Source: Paragemmobacter amnigenus (GTDB lineage: Bacteria > Pseudomonadota > Alphaproteobacteria > Rhodobacterales > Rhodobacteraceae). Taken from it: a DNA stretch of 64,000 bases. How positions within the stretch are numbered: the stretch's first letter is position 1; every line of letters starts with the position of its first letter. Made by a program: the position numbers and the translations under genes. The notes beneath the pieces are model-generated. The model worked only from the letters and a program-made list of their open reading frames with translations. It was not told where the DNA came from and made no database searches. Of this stretch, positions 16,339 to 25,082 are shown piece by piece. The stretch lies in assembly GCF_009908265.2 (NCBI RefSeq), contig NZ_JAAATX020000005.1, positions 186,001-250,000 of the forward strand, in the 5' to 3' direction.

Positions 16339-17390
16339 TGGTTCAGCATCTCGGTCCACATGTCCTGCATCGCGGTATCCAGCGCCGCGTCAGGGATCGG
16401 ATACAGCTGGGCGCGCTTCAGAAATTCCGGCTGCTCTGACCAACGCAGGACGGTTTTCTGTTCCACCGAAAGGGAATCCCCCGCCTTGGCATTCGCAGGC
16501 ATCCCCCAATAGCAAGACGAGCTCGCCAGCCGTGCCTGTCCCTCGGGCGAGACGATGTATTTCACGAACTCCAGCGCCAGATCCGGCTGCGTCGATCCTG
16601 CGACCACTCCGATGGATTGCGCCCAGCGCAGCCCGCCCTGCTTGGGGATGGTCCAATCGAGGTTGGGGTTCTCGGCCGACAGGACCGCAGTCAGCCATTC
16701 CCCCCCGCCAACGACGATATCCACCTCGCCGGTGGCCAGCGCCGTCTGGGCAGAGACCACATCCGAAACCTGCTTCGACGCGGCCCGCAGCTTGAACAGC
16801 GGATCCTTGAGCGAGGAAAGGTTCCCTGCGGTGATGTCAGCGGTGTTCACCCCCTGACCCAGCGCGACCAGGCCGATGACCGGCAGGTAATAGTCGTAGA
16901 TCCCGATCCGGCCGTCGTATTTTCCCGACGTCAGCGCCGCCATGTCCTGCATGTCTGCCGGATCGACCTTGGTCTTGTCATAGGAAATCGTGTTGTAGCC
17001 GAACTTCTCGGTCACGGCATAGGTCTTGCCGTCGATCACGTTGTTCTCTGCCATCACCACTTCGGGGAAGAAATCCGCGGTCGGCAGCTGATCGGCCGGG
17101 ATTTCCGCCAGATGCCCCGCCTCGACTGCGCGTCCGACATCGACGGCGTCGATCACCAGCACGTCCCAATCGCCGGGCTGCGACTGGTCAAGGATCGCAA
17201 GACCTGCCGCCGTGCCTTCGTATTCTTTCAGGTTCACCGTGACGCCGAATTGTTCCTCGAACGGTTCGACCAGCGCTGGGTCGGTATGGTCACACCAGAC
17301 CAGCGCATTCAATTCTTGGGCAAAAGACGGGCTTGCCCCCGCCAGAAGCGCCAGGGCGGTAAGGGAAACGGAGTGGAAACGGGCCATCAT
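16335..17390 (-). CDS. Polyamine-type periplasmic substrate-binding protein (PotD/PotF-like)
   Basis: This 351-residue binding protein has a signal peptide ending at SFAQELN. The mature protein shows family 1-type features: early NALVWCDHTDPALVEPFEEQFG, a central AVTEKFGYNTISYD, and late EFVKYIVSPEGQARLAS. It is the first gene of the minus-strand operon, divergent from a TetR gene. Spermidine/putrescine binders are the nearest general class, but agmatine or another guanidino compound is equally plausible given speB and the agmatine deiminase nearby. Confidence 0.85.
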   Translation of the reverse strand: MMARFHSVSLTALALLAGASPSFAQELNALVWCDHTDPALVEPFEEQFGVTVNLKEYEGTAAGLAILDQSQPGDWDVLVIDAVDVGRAVEAGHLAEIPADQLPTADFFPEVVMAENNVIDGKTYAVTEKFGYNTISYDKTKVDPADMQDMAALTSGKYDGRIGIYDYYLPVIGLVALGQGVNTADITAGNLSSLKDPLFKLRAASKQVSDVVSAQTALATGEVDIVVGGGEWLTAVLSAENPNLDWTIPKQGGLRWAQSIGVVAGSTQPDLALEFVKYIVSPEGQARLASSSCYWGMPANAKAGDSLSVEQKTVLRWSEQPEFLKRAQLYPIPDAALDTAMQDMWTEMLNQ

Positions 17391-17452
17391 TCTTCTCCAT
17401 GTCGGGGGATTGACAGCTCTGTCGGCTGTCTTCTGGAAAAGAATTGAGTTCG

Positions 17453-17464
17453 TTCAAATTTGAA
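17453..17464. promoter_or_regulatory. Palindrome between divergent tetR and polyamine operon
   Basis: TTCAAATTTGAA is a perfect 12-bp palindrome in the 112-base region between the divergent starts at 17390 and 17503. It is flanked by TTGAG and GTCAA, which extend the dyad imperfectly. It is a likely operator for the adjacent TetR protein, by position only. Confidence 0.45.
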
Positions 17465-17502
17465 GTCAATGTCAAAATCGGGACGATTTGCGAACGGTTG
17501 TG

Positions 17503-18120
17503 ATGACAGGGCTGCGCGAAAGACAAAAGGCCGACCGGACCCGCCGCATCCTCGAGGCGGCCTCGACGCTTTTCCGCGAACGTGGCTACGGAGCCATACG
17601 CATCGACGACATCGCCCACGCCGCCGAGGTCTCTGTGGGAACGCTCTACAACTACTTCGCCACAAAGGGAGATCTCCTGCTCGCCATCGTGTCGATGGAG
17701 GTCGAAGAGGTGCTGGAGTCGGGCAAGGCGCTGGTGGCCGCCCCGCCGCCGGATCCGGCAGAGGCCCTGTCGCGTCTTGTGGGCATCTATTACGACCACT
17801 CCCTTTACTACCTGTCGAAAGAGATGTGGCGCACTGCGATGGCAATTTCGATCGAGGCGCCCGATACCCCGTTTTCGGCCCGCTATACCGCGCTGGACGG
17901 GATGCTGGCACAACAGGTCTGCGATCTGATCCTTGAACTGCAACGGCGCGGATATGCGCGCCCCTGTGTCGATCCGGTTGCGATGGGTCAGGTGATCTTC
18001 AACAACCTGAACCAGATGTTCATCGAATTCGTCAAACAGGACGACATGCCCGTCGCGACACTCCATGCCGCAACGGATCGCCAGCATGTCGTCCTTGCCG
18101 AAATGCTCGCCCCGCGATGA
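17503..18120 (+). CDS. TetR-family regulator divergent from polyamine operon
   Basis: This regulator of about 205 residues has a clear N-terminal helix-turn-helix (IDDIAHAAEVSVGTLYNYF) and a helical C-terminal effector domain. ATG 17503 (or GTG 17500) is preferred over an upstream TTG. Divergence from the PotD-like gene suggests that it controls the transport/ureohydrolase operon, with a polyamine or related compound as possible inducer. That is inference. Confidence 0.85.
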   Translation: MTGLRERQKADRTRRILEAASTLFRERGYGAIRIDDIAHAAEVSVGTLYNYFATKGDLLLAIVSMEVEEVLESGKALVAAPPPDPAEALSRLVGIYYDHSLYYLSKEMWRTAMAISIEAPDTPFSARYTALDGMLAQQVCDLILELQRRGYARPCVDPVAMGQVIFNNLNQMFIEFVKQDDMPVATLHAATDRQHVVLAEMLAPR

Positions 18121-18184
18121 CACCTCCTTTACGCTTCGACCGTCACCCGCTTAGGGTCGTCACGTCCTGTAATCCGGTGATGCC

Positions 18185-19147
18185 ATGCTCTCTGCCTTTC
18201 GCGAAGCCGACGGACGCCTGATCCGCCTCGCACCCGAGGCCGCATTGACCGAAGCGGTCTGGATCGACCTGTTCCGCCCGACCGAGGTCGAGACAGCCGC
18301 AGTCGCAGCGCTGGGGATCGAGGTGCCGACGCTGGACGACATGGAAGAGATCGAAATATCGAACCGCCTCTACCGCGAGGACGGCATCGATTACATGACC
18401 ATCCAGCTGACAGGGCATTCCGAAACCAACGCTCCGATCGCCGGACCCGTCACCTTCATCCTCACTCCGCGCCGTATCGTCACGGTCCGCCATCACGCCT
18501 CCCGCCCGTTCGAAACCTATCCCACACGCGCCGACAAGGTTGGCCCGGGATGCAGCAGTGCCAATGCCGTGTTCCTGTCTCTGGTTGAAGAAATCGTTGG
18601 CCGTCTGGCGGATCTGCTGGAAAGTTCGGGCCGCAGTCTGGATCACGTTTCGCGGTCGGTCTACGCGCCCGGAAAACGCGGGCAGAACCAGAAACGGCTG
18701 GAGGTGGCCCTTCGCCATATCGGACGCGAGGCCGAACTGATGGGAAACATCCGCCTTGCGCTGCTGACGCTGAACCGCGCGTTGGGCTTTTATGGCCAGA
18801 CCGCCAAGGACCGCACCGGAGACGAGGGTTTGTCGGGTGCGGTGGCGAACCTGATGCGCGACATCGACTCGCTCGAGGTCCACACCGATTTCCTGTCGCA
18901 GCGGGTGGGTCTGACCTCGGACGCAACGCTCGGGATGATCAATCTTGCCCAGAACTCGACAGTCCGGATCGTTTCCGTTGTTGCGGTCCTCTTCTCTCCG
19001 CCAACCCTGATCGCGTCGATCTACGGAATGAATTTCGACGTCATGCCGGAACTGGAACAGCCTTGGGGTTACCCCACCGCACTTGTCGTCATGCTGGCCT
19101 CCTCGGCCATCGCCTATCTCTACTTCCGCTGGAAAAACTGGCTCTGA
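18185..19147 (+). CDS. CorA-family divalent cation channel
   Basis: This 320-residue protein is of the CorA Mg2+/Co2+ channel family. It has a long cytoplasmic N-terminal domain, then two C-terminal membrane helices with the pore signature YGMNF between them, and a basic C-terminal end (RWKNWL). The length is normal for CorA. It starts 65 bases after the TetR gene on the same strand. No functional link to the polyamine genes is evident. Confidence 0.9.
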   Translation: MLSAFREADGRLIRLAPEAALTEAVWIDLFRPTEVETAAVAALGIEVPTLDDMEEIEISNRLYREDGIDYMTIQLTGHSETNAPIAGPVTFILTPRRIVTVRHHASRPFETYPTRADKVGPGCSSANAVFLSLVEEIVGRLADLLESSGRSLDHVSRSVYAPGKRGQNQKRLEVALRHIGREAELMGNIRLALLTLNRALGFYGQTAKDRTGDEGLSGAVANLMRDIDSLEVHTDFLSQRVGLTSDATLGMINLAQNSTVRIVSVVAVLFSPPTLIASIYGMNFDVMPELEQPWGYPTALVVMLASSAIAYLYFRWKNWL

Positions 19148-19188
19148 CACAGCCGAAACCGCATTTCACCCGTAACGGACAGCTTGCC

Positions 19189-20217
19189 ATGACCTGGACC
19201 ATGCCCCCCGAAACCGCGCCACAGGACCGTATCTGGATGGCCTTCCCCCGAGAGGGAGCCACCCTCGGTACGACTGTGGCAGAGCGTGAGTCTGGCTATG
19301 CCGCCTGGACCGCCGTCGCCCATGCCATCGCGGAATTCCAGCCGGTCACCATGATCGTGGATCCGTCCGAATCCGCCCGCGCGCGGCGGATGCTGTCAGC
19401 GCAGATCGAAACGGTCGAGCGTGTGATCGACGATTTCTGGATGCGCGATTCCGGTCCCACCTTCGTCCATGCCGATGACGGGTCCCTTGCTGCGGTGGAC
19501 TGGATTTTCAATGGCTGGGGCGGGGGCGACTGGACCTCGGCCACGCATGACCGGGGGCTTGCGCGTTTTGTGGCCGATCTCGCAGGCGTACCGGTGATCC
19601 CTTCGCTTCTGGTGAACGAAGGTGGCGGCATCCATGTCGACGGCGAAGGCACCATCCTTCTGACCGAAACCGTCCAGCTCGGCGCGGAACGAAACCCCCA
19701 GGCCGATGCTCTGCGGGTCGAGGCAGAGATGACGCGCACCCTCGGCACGTCCAAGGCAATCTGGCTTCCCCGTGGCCTTGCCCGGGACTACGAGGAATTC
19801 GGAACCCGCGGCCATGTCGATATCGTGGCCACCTTCCCCGCTCCGGGCAAGGTTCTGGTCCACGCACAGGAAAACACCGGTCACCCCGACCATGCCACGA
19901 TGCGGGACATCCGTGCCTTGCTCGCGGCCGCAACAGACGCCAAGGGCCGTCGGCTGGAGGTGATCGACCTGCCCGCACCGGATACCCAGACCGATGCCCA
20001 CGGTTTCGTGGACTGGTCTTATGTGAACCACCTTGTCATCAATGGCGCGGTCATCGCCTGCGCCTTCGGCGAGGCAAAGGCGGATGCGCGCGCGGCAGAC
20101 ATCCTCGCCGCCGCCTATCCCGGGCGGAGGATCATACCCGTCGACGCGCGGGAACTCTTTGCCCGCGGTGGCGGCGTCCATTGCATCACCCAGCAGCAAC
20201 CGAAACCGCTGACATGA
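19189..20217 (+). CDS. aguA: Agmatine deiminase
   Basis: This 342-residue enzyme of the peptidyl-arginine-deiminase fold converts agmatine to N-carbamoylputrescine and ammonia. Visible family motifs are FWMRDSGPTFV near the start, NEGGGIHVDGEG, the histidine block GTRGHVDIVATF, and the nucleophile cysteine near the C-terminus in GGGVHCITQQQP. ATG 19189 is chosen because the frame upstream only overlaps the corA coding sequence. The stop overlaps the next gene by ATGA. An AguB (nitrilase-type carbamoylputrescine amidase) is absent next door; an amidase-signature enzyme occupies that position. Confidence 0.9.
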   Translation: MTWTMPPETAPQDRIWMAFPREGATLGTTVAERESGYAAWTAVAHAIAEFQPVTMIVDPSESARARRMLSAQIETVERVIDDFWMRDSGPTFVHADDGSLAAVDWIFNGWGGGDWTSATHDRGLARFVADLAGVPVIPSLLVNEGGGIHVDGEGTILLTETVQLGAERNPQADALRVEAEMTRTLGTSKAIWLPRGLARDYEEFGTRGHVDIVATFPAPGKVLVHAQENTGHPDHATMRDIRALLAAATDAKGRRLEVIDLPAPDTQTDAHGFVDWSYVNHLVINGAVIACAFGEAKADARAADILAAAYPGRRIIPVDARELFARGGGVHCITQQQPKPLT

Positions 20218-22178
20218 ACATCGTCGAAGCTTCCCTTGCCGACCTGCGCGCCGCGCTGGATGCAGGCCGCACCACCACTGTCGCGCTGACAGCGGCCTAT
20301 CTCGCCCGGATCGCGGCCCATGACCGCCATGGGATCGCGCTGAACGCCGTCCCCGTCCTGAACCCCGCGATGTTCGAAGAGGCTCGCGCCGCCGATTTGC
20401 GCCGCGCGCGGGGCCAAACTCTGGGTCCGCTGGACGGAATCCCCTACACAGCAAAGAACAGCTACAAGGTCAGGGGTCTGACCGTCGCGTCCGGCTCACC
20501 TGCCTTTGCCGGGCTTGTTGCCAAGGACGATGCCTTTGCCATTGCGCGCCTGCGTGCGGCAGGTGCCGTGCTGGTCGGCCTGACCAACATGCCGCCCATG
20601 GCGAATGGCGGGATGCAGCGCGGCGTCTATGGCCGCGCCGAAAGCCCCTATAACGCTGCCTTCCTTACCGCGGCCTATGCATCCGGTTCCTCCAATGGTT
20701 CGGGCACCGCCACGGCGGGCAGTTTCGCCGCCTTCGGTTTGGGCGAGGAGACATGGTCCTCGGGGCGTGCGCCCGCCGCGAATAACGGCCTGTGTGCCTA
20801 TACCCCGTCGCGCGGCATCATCTCGGTGCGGGGAAACTGGCCGCTGGTCCCGACGATGGATGTGGTGGTTCCGCACACGCGCAACATGTCGGACATGCTG
20901 GCCCTTCTGGATGTGATCGTCGCGGATGATCCCGAAACGCGCGGCGATCTCTGGCGCAGCCAGCCCTGGGTAGCGATCCCGAAAAGCAGCGATGTCCGAC
21001 CGCCGTCCTATCCCGCGCTGGCCGCGAATGCCTCGCTGAAGGGCAAGCGGATCGGGGTTCCGGCCATGTATATAAACGCTGACCCGCTTGCCGGAACGGC
21101 CGGGCACCCCGGGATCGGCGGGCCGACCGGGCAGAGGATAGACACCCGTCCCTCCATCATCGCCCTGTGGCAACAGGCGCGCGCAGCGATCGAGGCGGCG
21201 GGCGCGACCATTGTCGTGACCGACTTCCCGGTCATCACCAATTACGAAGGCGATCGCCCGGGTGCCCCCACGATCCGCACCCGTGGGCTGGTCTCCCCGG
21301 AATATCTCAGACGCGAGATCGTTGATCTGTCGGTCTGGTCCTGGGACGATTTTCTTGCCGCCAACGGTGACCCGCAACTGAACCGTCTGGCCCAGGTGGA
21401 CGGGAAGCTGATCTTCCCGCTGCCCAAGGGGGCATTGCCTGACCGCTATGACGGGTTCGACGATGATATCGGGACCTATCCCGCCTATGCCCGCGCCAAT
21501 CCCGTCGCAGATTTCCGCACCATTCCCCATCTGGCCGACGGTTTCCGCGCGCTCGAGGAGACGCGCCGCCGTGATCTTGAAGAATGGATGGATTCACTTG
21601 GTCTGGACGCCGTGGTCTTTCCGGCGGTGGCCGATGTCGGCCCTGCCGACGCCGATGTGAACCCCGCTTCCTTTGATCGGGCTTGGGCCAATGGCGTCTG
21701 GGTTGCCAATGGTAATCTGGCGATCCGGCATCTGGGGATTCCCACGGTCACCGTCCCGATGGGCGTGATGGAAGATACCGGAATGCCTGCGGGCCTGACC
21801 TTTGCGGGTCGCGCATGGGATGACGCGGCCCTGCTGCAAGTGGCTACGGCCTTCGAGGCGACGGGGACTTACCGCTCTGCCCCGTCGCGATTGCCGGCTG
21901 AATGTCTTGCGCCTTCCCGTTCCCTGCCGCAGGCAGAGGCGCCTGCCCCCGTGCTGGTCTTGAACGCGGAACCGCTGGGCGATGGGCAACGTCGGCTGAC
22001 GATCCGGTGGAAGTCGGATGCGGCGTTGCTGCGGCTGACCGTGAACGGACAGGACGTGCAGGAAACGTCTCTGATCCTGCCGGAAAACACGCATTTCCAC
22101 AGCGAATGGATGCCGCCTTGGGGCGATCTGGTGATTGCAGAATTCGCCGATGGCAGCGCGGCCTTCGCCGAGGTCTAG
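20214..22178 (+). CDS. Amidase-signature-family enzyme with C-terminal extension
   Basis: This 654-residue protein is longer than typical amidases (about 450-520). The Lys of the Ser-cisSer-Lys triad is Lys81 (PYTAKNSYKVRG), the Gly/Ser-rich loop is ASGSSNGSGTATAG (near 157-169), and the nucleophile region is GEETWSSGRAPA (near 178-188), a variant of the usual GTDTGGSIR. About 80 extra C-terminal residues form a separate segment of beta-rich character. It is coupled to aguA by a four-base overlap, so it may hydrolyse N-carbamoylputrescine or another amide of the same pathway. That assignment is speculative. The stop shares CTAG with the convergent nagA stop. Confidence 0.75.
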   Translation: MNIVEASLADLRAALDAGRTTTVALTAAYLARIAAHDRHGIALNAVPVLNPAMFEEARAADLRRARGQTLGPLDGIPYTAKNSYKVRGLTVASGSPAFAGLVAKDDAFAIARLRAAGAVLVGLTNMPPMANGGMQRGVYGRAESPYNAAFLTAAYASGSSNGSGTATAGSFAAFGLGEETWSSGRAPAANNGLCAYTPSRGIISVRGNWPLVPTMDVVVPHTRNMSDMLALLDVIVADDPETRGDLWRSQPWVAIPKSSDVRPPSYPALAANASLKGKRIGVPAMYINADPLAGTAGHPGIGGPTGQRIDTRPSIIALWQQARAAIEAAGATIVVTDFPVITNYEGDRPGAPTIRTRGLVSPEYLRREIVDLSVWSWDDFLAANGDPQLNRLAQVDGKLIFPLPKGALPDRYDGFDDDIGTYPAYARANPVADFRTIPHLADGFRALEETRRRDLEEWMDSLGLDAVVFPAVADVGPADADVNPASFDRAWANGVWVANGNLAIRHLGIPTVTVPMGVMEDTGMPAGLTFAGRAWDDAALLQVATAFEATGTYRSAPSRLPAECLAPSRSLPQAEAPAPVLVLNAEPLGDGQRRLTIRWKSDAALLRLTVNGQDVQETSLILPENTHFHSEWMPPWGDLVIAEFADGSAAFAEV

Positions 22179-23293
22179 GCAGCGACGCCAGCCCGCCAGA
22201 CCCCGCAAAGCGTCCAATCCGGCCCCAGATGAACCAGATCCGCCTGCGCCCCGATGCGCAGGTGGCCCAGATCCCCGCGCCCGATCACAGAGGCGGGAAT
22301 GGTTGTGGCCATAGCCAGCGCACGCCCCGACGGGATGCCCACGGCCTCGACAAGCACCTGCACCGCGCGCGGCAGCGTGAGGTCTGCGCCAGCCAAGGTG
22401 CCATCCTCAAGCGTCAGGCGTCCCCCTTCCCGCAGGATGCGGCGGCCGCCAAGGTGGAATTCTGTGGCCCCGGTCCCAGCCAGCGCCATGCAGTCGGACA
22501 CAAGGAAAACCCCGTCCTGTTTGGCCGCCAAGGCCACACGCAGTGTCAGGGGGTCGACATGAATGCCATCCGCGATCAGTCCGGCGAACCCGTCAGCCGT
22601 AAGGGCGGCGCCGACCATCCCCGCCTCGCGATTGCCCAACTGGCTCATGGCGTTGAACAAATGCGTGGTGCAGCGCGCACCTGCGGCGAAGGCTGACCGT
22701 GCCGTTGCCGCAGTGCAGTCGGTATGACCAAGCGAGACGATGACCCCTGCCGAAGCCATGGTGGCAATCTGGTCGGTCGTGACCGACTCTGGCGCGACGG
22801 TGACCATCAGGGCGGGCAGTTCCGCCGCCGCCTCGAGCACGAGAGCGAGATCGCGTTCCGTCATCTGCCGTATCAGGGCTGCGTCATGTGCCCCTTTGCG
22901 CCGAGGGTCCAGATGCGGGCCCTCGAGATGCAGGCCAAGAAAACCGGGTACCTGCGCCTTTGTCGCGGCAATCCCTGCCTCGACCACCCGCGCCGTGGCG
23001 TCATAGCTGTCGGTGATCAGGGTTGGCAGGCAACCTGTCGCGCCAAGCCGTGCCTGAACCGTACAAACAGTCTCTAACACTGCCCGATCCGTTGATCCGT
23101 CTATAGCCAGACCACCCGATCCGTTCACCTGAAGGTCAAGAAAACCGGGGGCAAGGATGCCGCCCCGAAGGTTGACGACATGCCCCTCGGGCGGGCCATA
23201 GCCGATCACAACGCCGTCCTCGACGACCAGCGCGCCGTCCTGGAAATCTGTGCCGTCGAAAACCCTTGCTCCGGTGAAAGAGACCCGTCCCAT
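22175..23293 (-). CDS. nagA: N-acetylglucosamine-6-phosphate deacetylase
   Basis: This 372-residue amidohydrolase removes the acetyl group from GlcNAc-6-phosphate in amino-sugar breakdown. It has PGFLDLQVNGSGG near the N-terminus, the metal ligand region LHLEGPHLDPRRKGAHD, the histidines SLGHTDC and THLFNAMSQLGNREAG, and the catalytic aspartate in LVSDCMALAG. ATG 23293 overlaps the SIS-gene stop (TGATG). It is the last gene of the minus-strand half of the amino-sugar locus. Confidence 0.92.
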   Translation of the reverse strand: MGRVSFTGARVFDGTDFQDGALVVEDGVVIGYGPPEGHVVNLRGGILAPGFLDLQVNGSGGLAIDGSTDRAVLETVCTVQARLGATGCLPTLITDSYDATARVVEAGIAATKAQVPGFLGLHLEGPHLDPRRKGAHDAALIRQMTERDLALVLEAAAELPALMVTVAPESVTTDQIATMASAGVIVSLGHTDCTAATARSAFAAGARCTTHLFNAMSQLGNREAGMVGAALTADGFAGLIADGIHVDPLTLRVALAAKQDGVFLVSDCMALAGTGATEFHLGGRRILREGGRLTLEDGTLAGADLTLPRAVQVLVEAVGIPSGRALAMATTIPASVIGRGDLGHLRIGAQADLVHLGPDWTLCGVWRAGVAA

Positions 23294-24315
23294 CACACCG
23301 TCTCCGTCACCTTGCGAAGGTGTGGCGGGGTGTCCGGATCGAAGCCGCGCCGTCGGGCCAAGGCTTCGACAAAGGCATAGAAGCCGACGGCCAGAACCAG
23401 TGGCGCGACCAGCGGGTGCAGCCCCTTGACCGAAGGTAGCGTGGTGCAACCCGCAGCCTCGACCCCCGTCACGAACACGTCCGCTCCCTGTGCCGCAAGC
23501 TGTACCGCTGTCTGTATGACTCCGGCCTGTGCCGCATCCTCGACCGCAAGCGCCAGAACGGGAAAATGCGCCTGCACGATTGCAGAGGGTCCGTGCAGAA
23601 CTTCCGCTGCGGAATAGGCCTCGGCATGGAGACCGCATGTCTCTTTAAGCTTGAGCGCACATTCACTGGCGATGGCAAAGGCGGGACCCCGTCCCAGCAC
23701 AAAGCCCGACTGCGCCCGCGCCATGCGTGCTGCCAGCGGCGACCAGTCCAGCGCCAACGCTTCGGCGAAGGCATCGGGCAATGTCGCCACCGCCGCGCGC
23801 AGTGCCGCATCCTCGCGCCACTCGGCCACCAGAGCCAGACCCGCCAGAACCGAGGTGACGAAGGTCTTGGTCGCGGCAACGGACTGTTCCACACCCGCAA
23901 GCAGCGGAAGGCAATGCGCGCAGACCTCGGCCATCGGGCTGTCAGCGAAATTTGTGATCGCGATGGACAGCGCCCCACCCTCCCCTGCGGCGCGCATCAT
24001 CTCGACGATATCGGGGCTGCGGCCGGACTGGGAAATTCCGACGCAGGCCGCCCCCGAAAGGCGCAGGGGTCTGTGATAGACCGACGCCACCGAAGGCCCG
24101 ACCGAGGCGACCGGAACACCGGCCAGCAATTCGACCGCATATTTCAGGTAGGTCGCTGCATGGTCCGATGATCCCCGCGCCACCGTCACGATCAGGGCGG
24201 GATCGACCGTCCGCATCGCTGCCGCCGCTGCCTGAAGCGCGGGGCGCGAGTCGTCCAGAAACCGTCTTGCGGCCTGCGGAATCTCGGCCACCTCGCGCGC
24301 CATATGGCTGGTCAT
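23293..24315 (-). CDS. SIS-domain glucosamine-6-phosphate deaminase (NagB-II type)
   Basis: This 340-residue protein has two sugar-isomerase (SIS) domains like the C-terminal half of GlmS. It has TVARGSSDHAATYLKY, GISQSGRSPDIVE, EQSVAATKTFVTS, GLHAEAYSAAEVLHGP and the C-terminal VTETV end. It lacks a glutamine amidotransferase domain. In this neighbourhood the best reading is the NagB-II type deaminase that turns glucosamine-6-phosphate into fructose-6-phosphate and ammonia. Both ends overlap neighbouring genes. Confidence 0.85.
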   Translation of the reverse strand: MTSHMAREVAEIPQAARRFLDDSRPALQAAAAAMRTVDPALIVTVARGSSDHAATYLKYAVELLAGVPVASVGPSVASVYHRPLRLSGAACVGISQSGRSPDIVEMMRAAGEGGALSIAITNFADSPMAEVCAHCLPLLAGVEQSVAATKTFVTSVLAGLALVAEWREDAALRAAVATLPDAFAEALALDWSPLAARMARAQSGFVLGRGPAFAIASECALKLKETCGLHAEAYSAAEVLHGPSAIVQAHFPVLALAVEDAAQAGVIQTAVQLAAQGADVFVTGVEAAGCTTLPSVKGLHPLVAPLVLAVGFYAFVEALARRRGFDPDTPPHLRKVTETV

Positions 24316-25082
24316 GGTCCGGTCCTTTCTGCGTCAGGGGCAAGCTTCAGTTCCACCGCAAAGTCATAGGCGTCACCGCGATAGAGCGAACGCGTGAACT
24401 CGACCACGCGCCCGTCCGGCAGATAGCCGATCCGTTCGATCCGCAATCCTGCCGCACCTGTCGGCACGCCCAGCAATTCCGCGTCCCGCGCGCCCAGATT
24501 GGCGGCAGAGATCCGCTGCACGGCGCGCACGGGGCGAAGTCCGCGCGACTGGAGCACGGCATACAAGGACGCTTCCACCCCTTCCGGTTCCGGCAGGATC
24601 TGCGCCGAAAGCGAGGCGCGTTCGATGGCCAGCGGCACGCCATCGGACCGCCGCACCCGTTCCAGCCGCGCCACGCGGTCCCCCGCGCCAAGACCGAGCG
24701 CCATCACCTCTTCCGGTGCCGGTGCGTGCAGTCCCCGCGCCAGCCAGACCGACTCCACGCTTTTGCCGCGCCGCGCCATATCCTCGGTAAAGCTTGTCAG
24801 CAGGCTGAGCGCCTGTTCCAGACGTTCCACCCGTTGCGCGACAAAGGTGCCGGACCCGCGCTTTTGCACAAGCTGCCCCGAGGCCACCAGCCCCTCGACC
24901 GCCTTGCGGACCGTGACACGGCTTAGCCCTGTCAGCGCGGCCATGTCGCGTTCCGGTGGCAGGCTGTCCCCCGGTTTCAGGCGACCCGACCCGATGGCAT
25001 CGGCAATGCGCCGCTGCAATTGCAGATAGAGCGGACCCGACCCCACCTCTTCGAACCCGTCGGGAGAGAAGAGCCGTTCCAT
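24312..25082 (-). CDS. GntR/HutC-family regulator of the amino-sugar locus
   Basis: This 256-residue regulator has an N-terminal winged helix (LPPERDMAALTGLSRVTVRKAV) and a C-terminal UTRA effector domain (from about residue 85). HutC-subfamily members such as NagR/DasR sense phosphorylated amino sugars. ATG 25082 gives TGATG coupling with the kinase stop; GTG 25085 is the alternative. The likely operators are the mirrored sequences at 25934-25951 and 26023-26040 in front of both halves of the locus. Confidence 0.87.
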   Translation of the reverse strand: MERLFSPDGFEEVGSGPLYLQLQRRIADAIGSGRLKPGDSLPPERDMAALTGLSRVTVRKAVEGLVASGQLVQKRGSGTFVAQRVERLEQALSLLTSFTEDMARRGKSVESVWLARGLHAPAPEEVMALGLGAGDRVARLERVRRSDGVPLAIERASLSAQILPEPEGVEASLYAVLQSRGLRPVRAVQRISAANLGARDAELLGVPTGAAGLRIERIGYLPDGRVVEFTRSLYRGDAYDFAVELKLAPDAERTGP

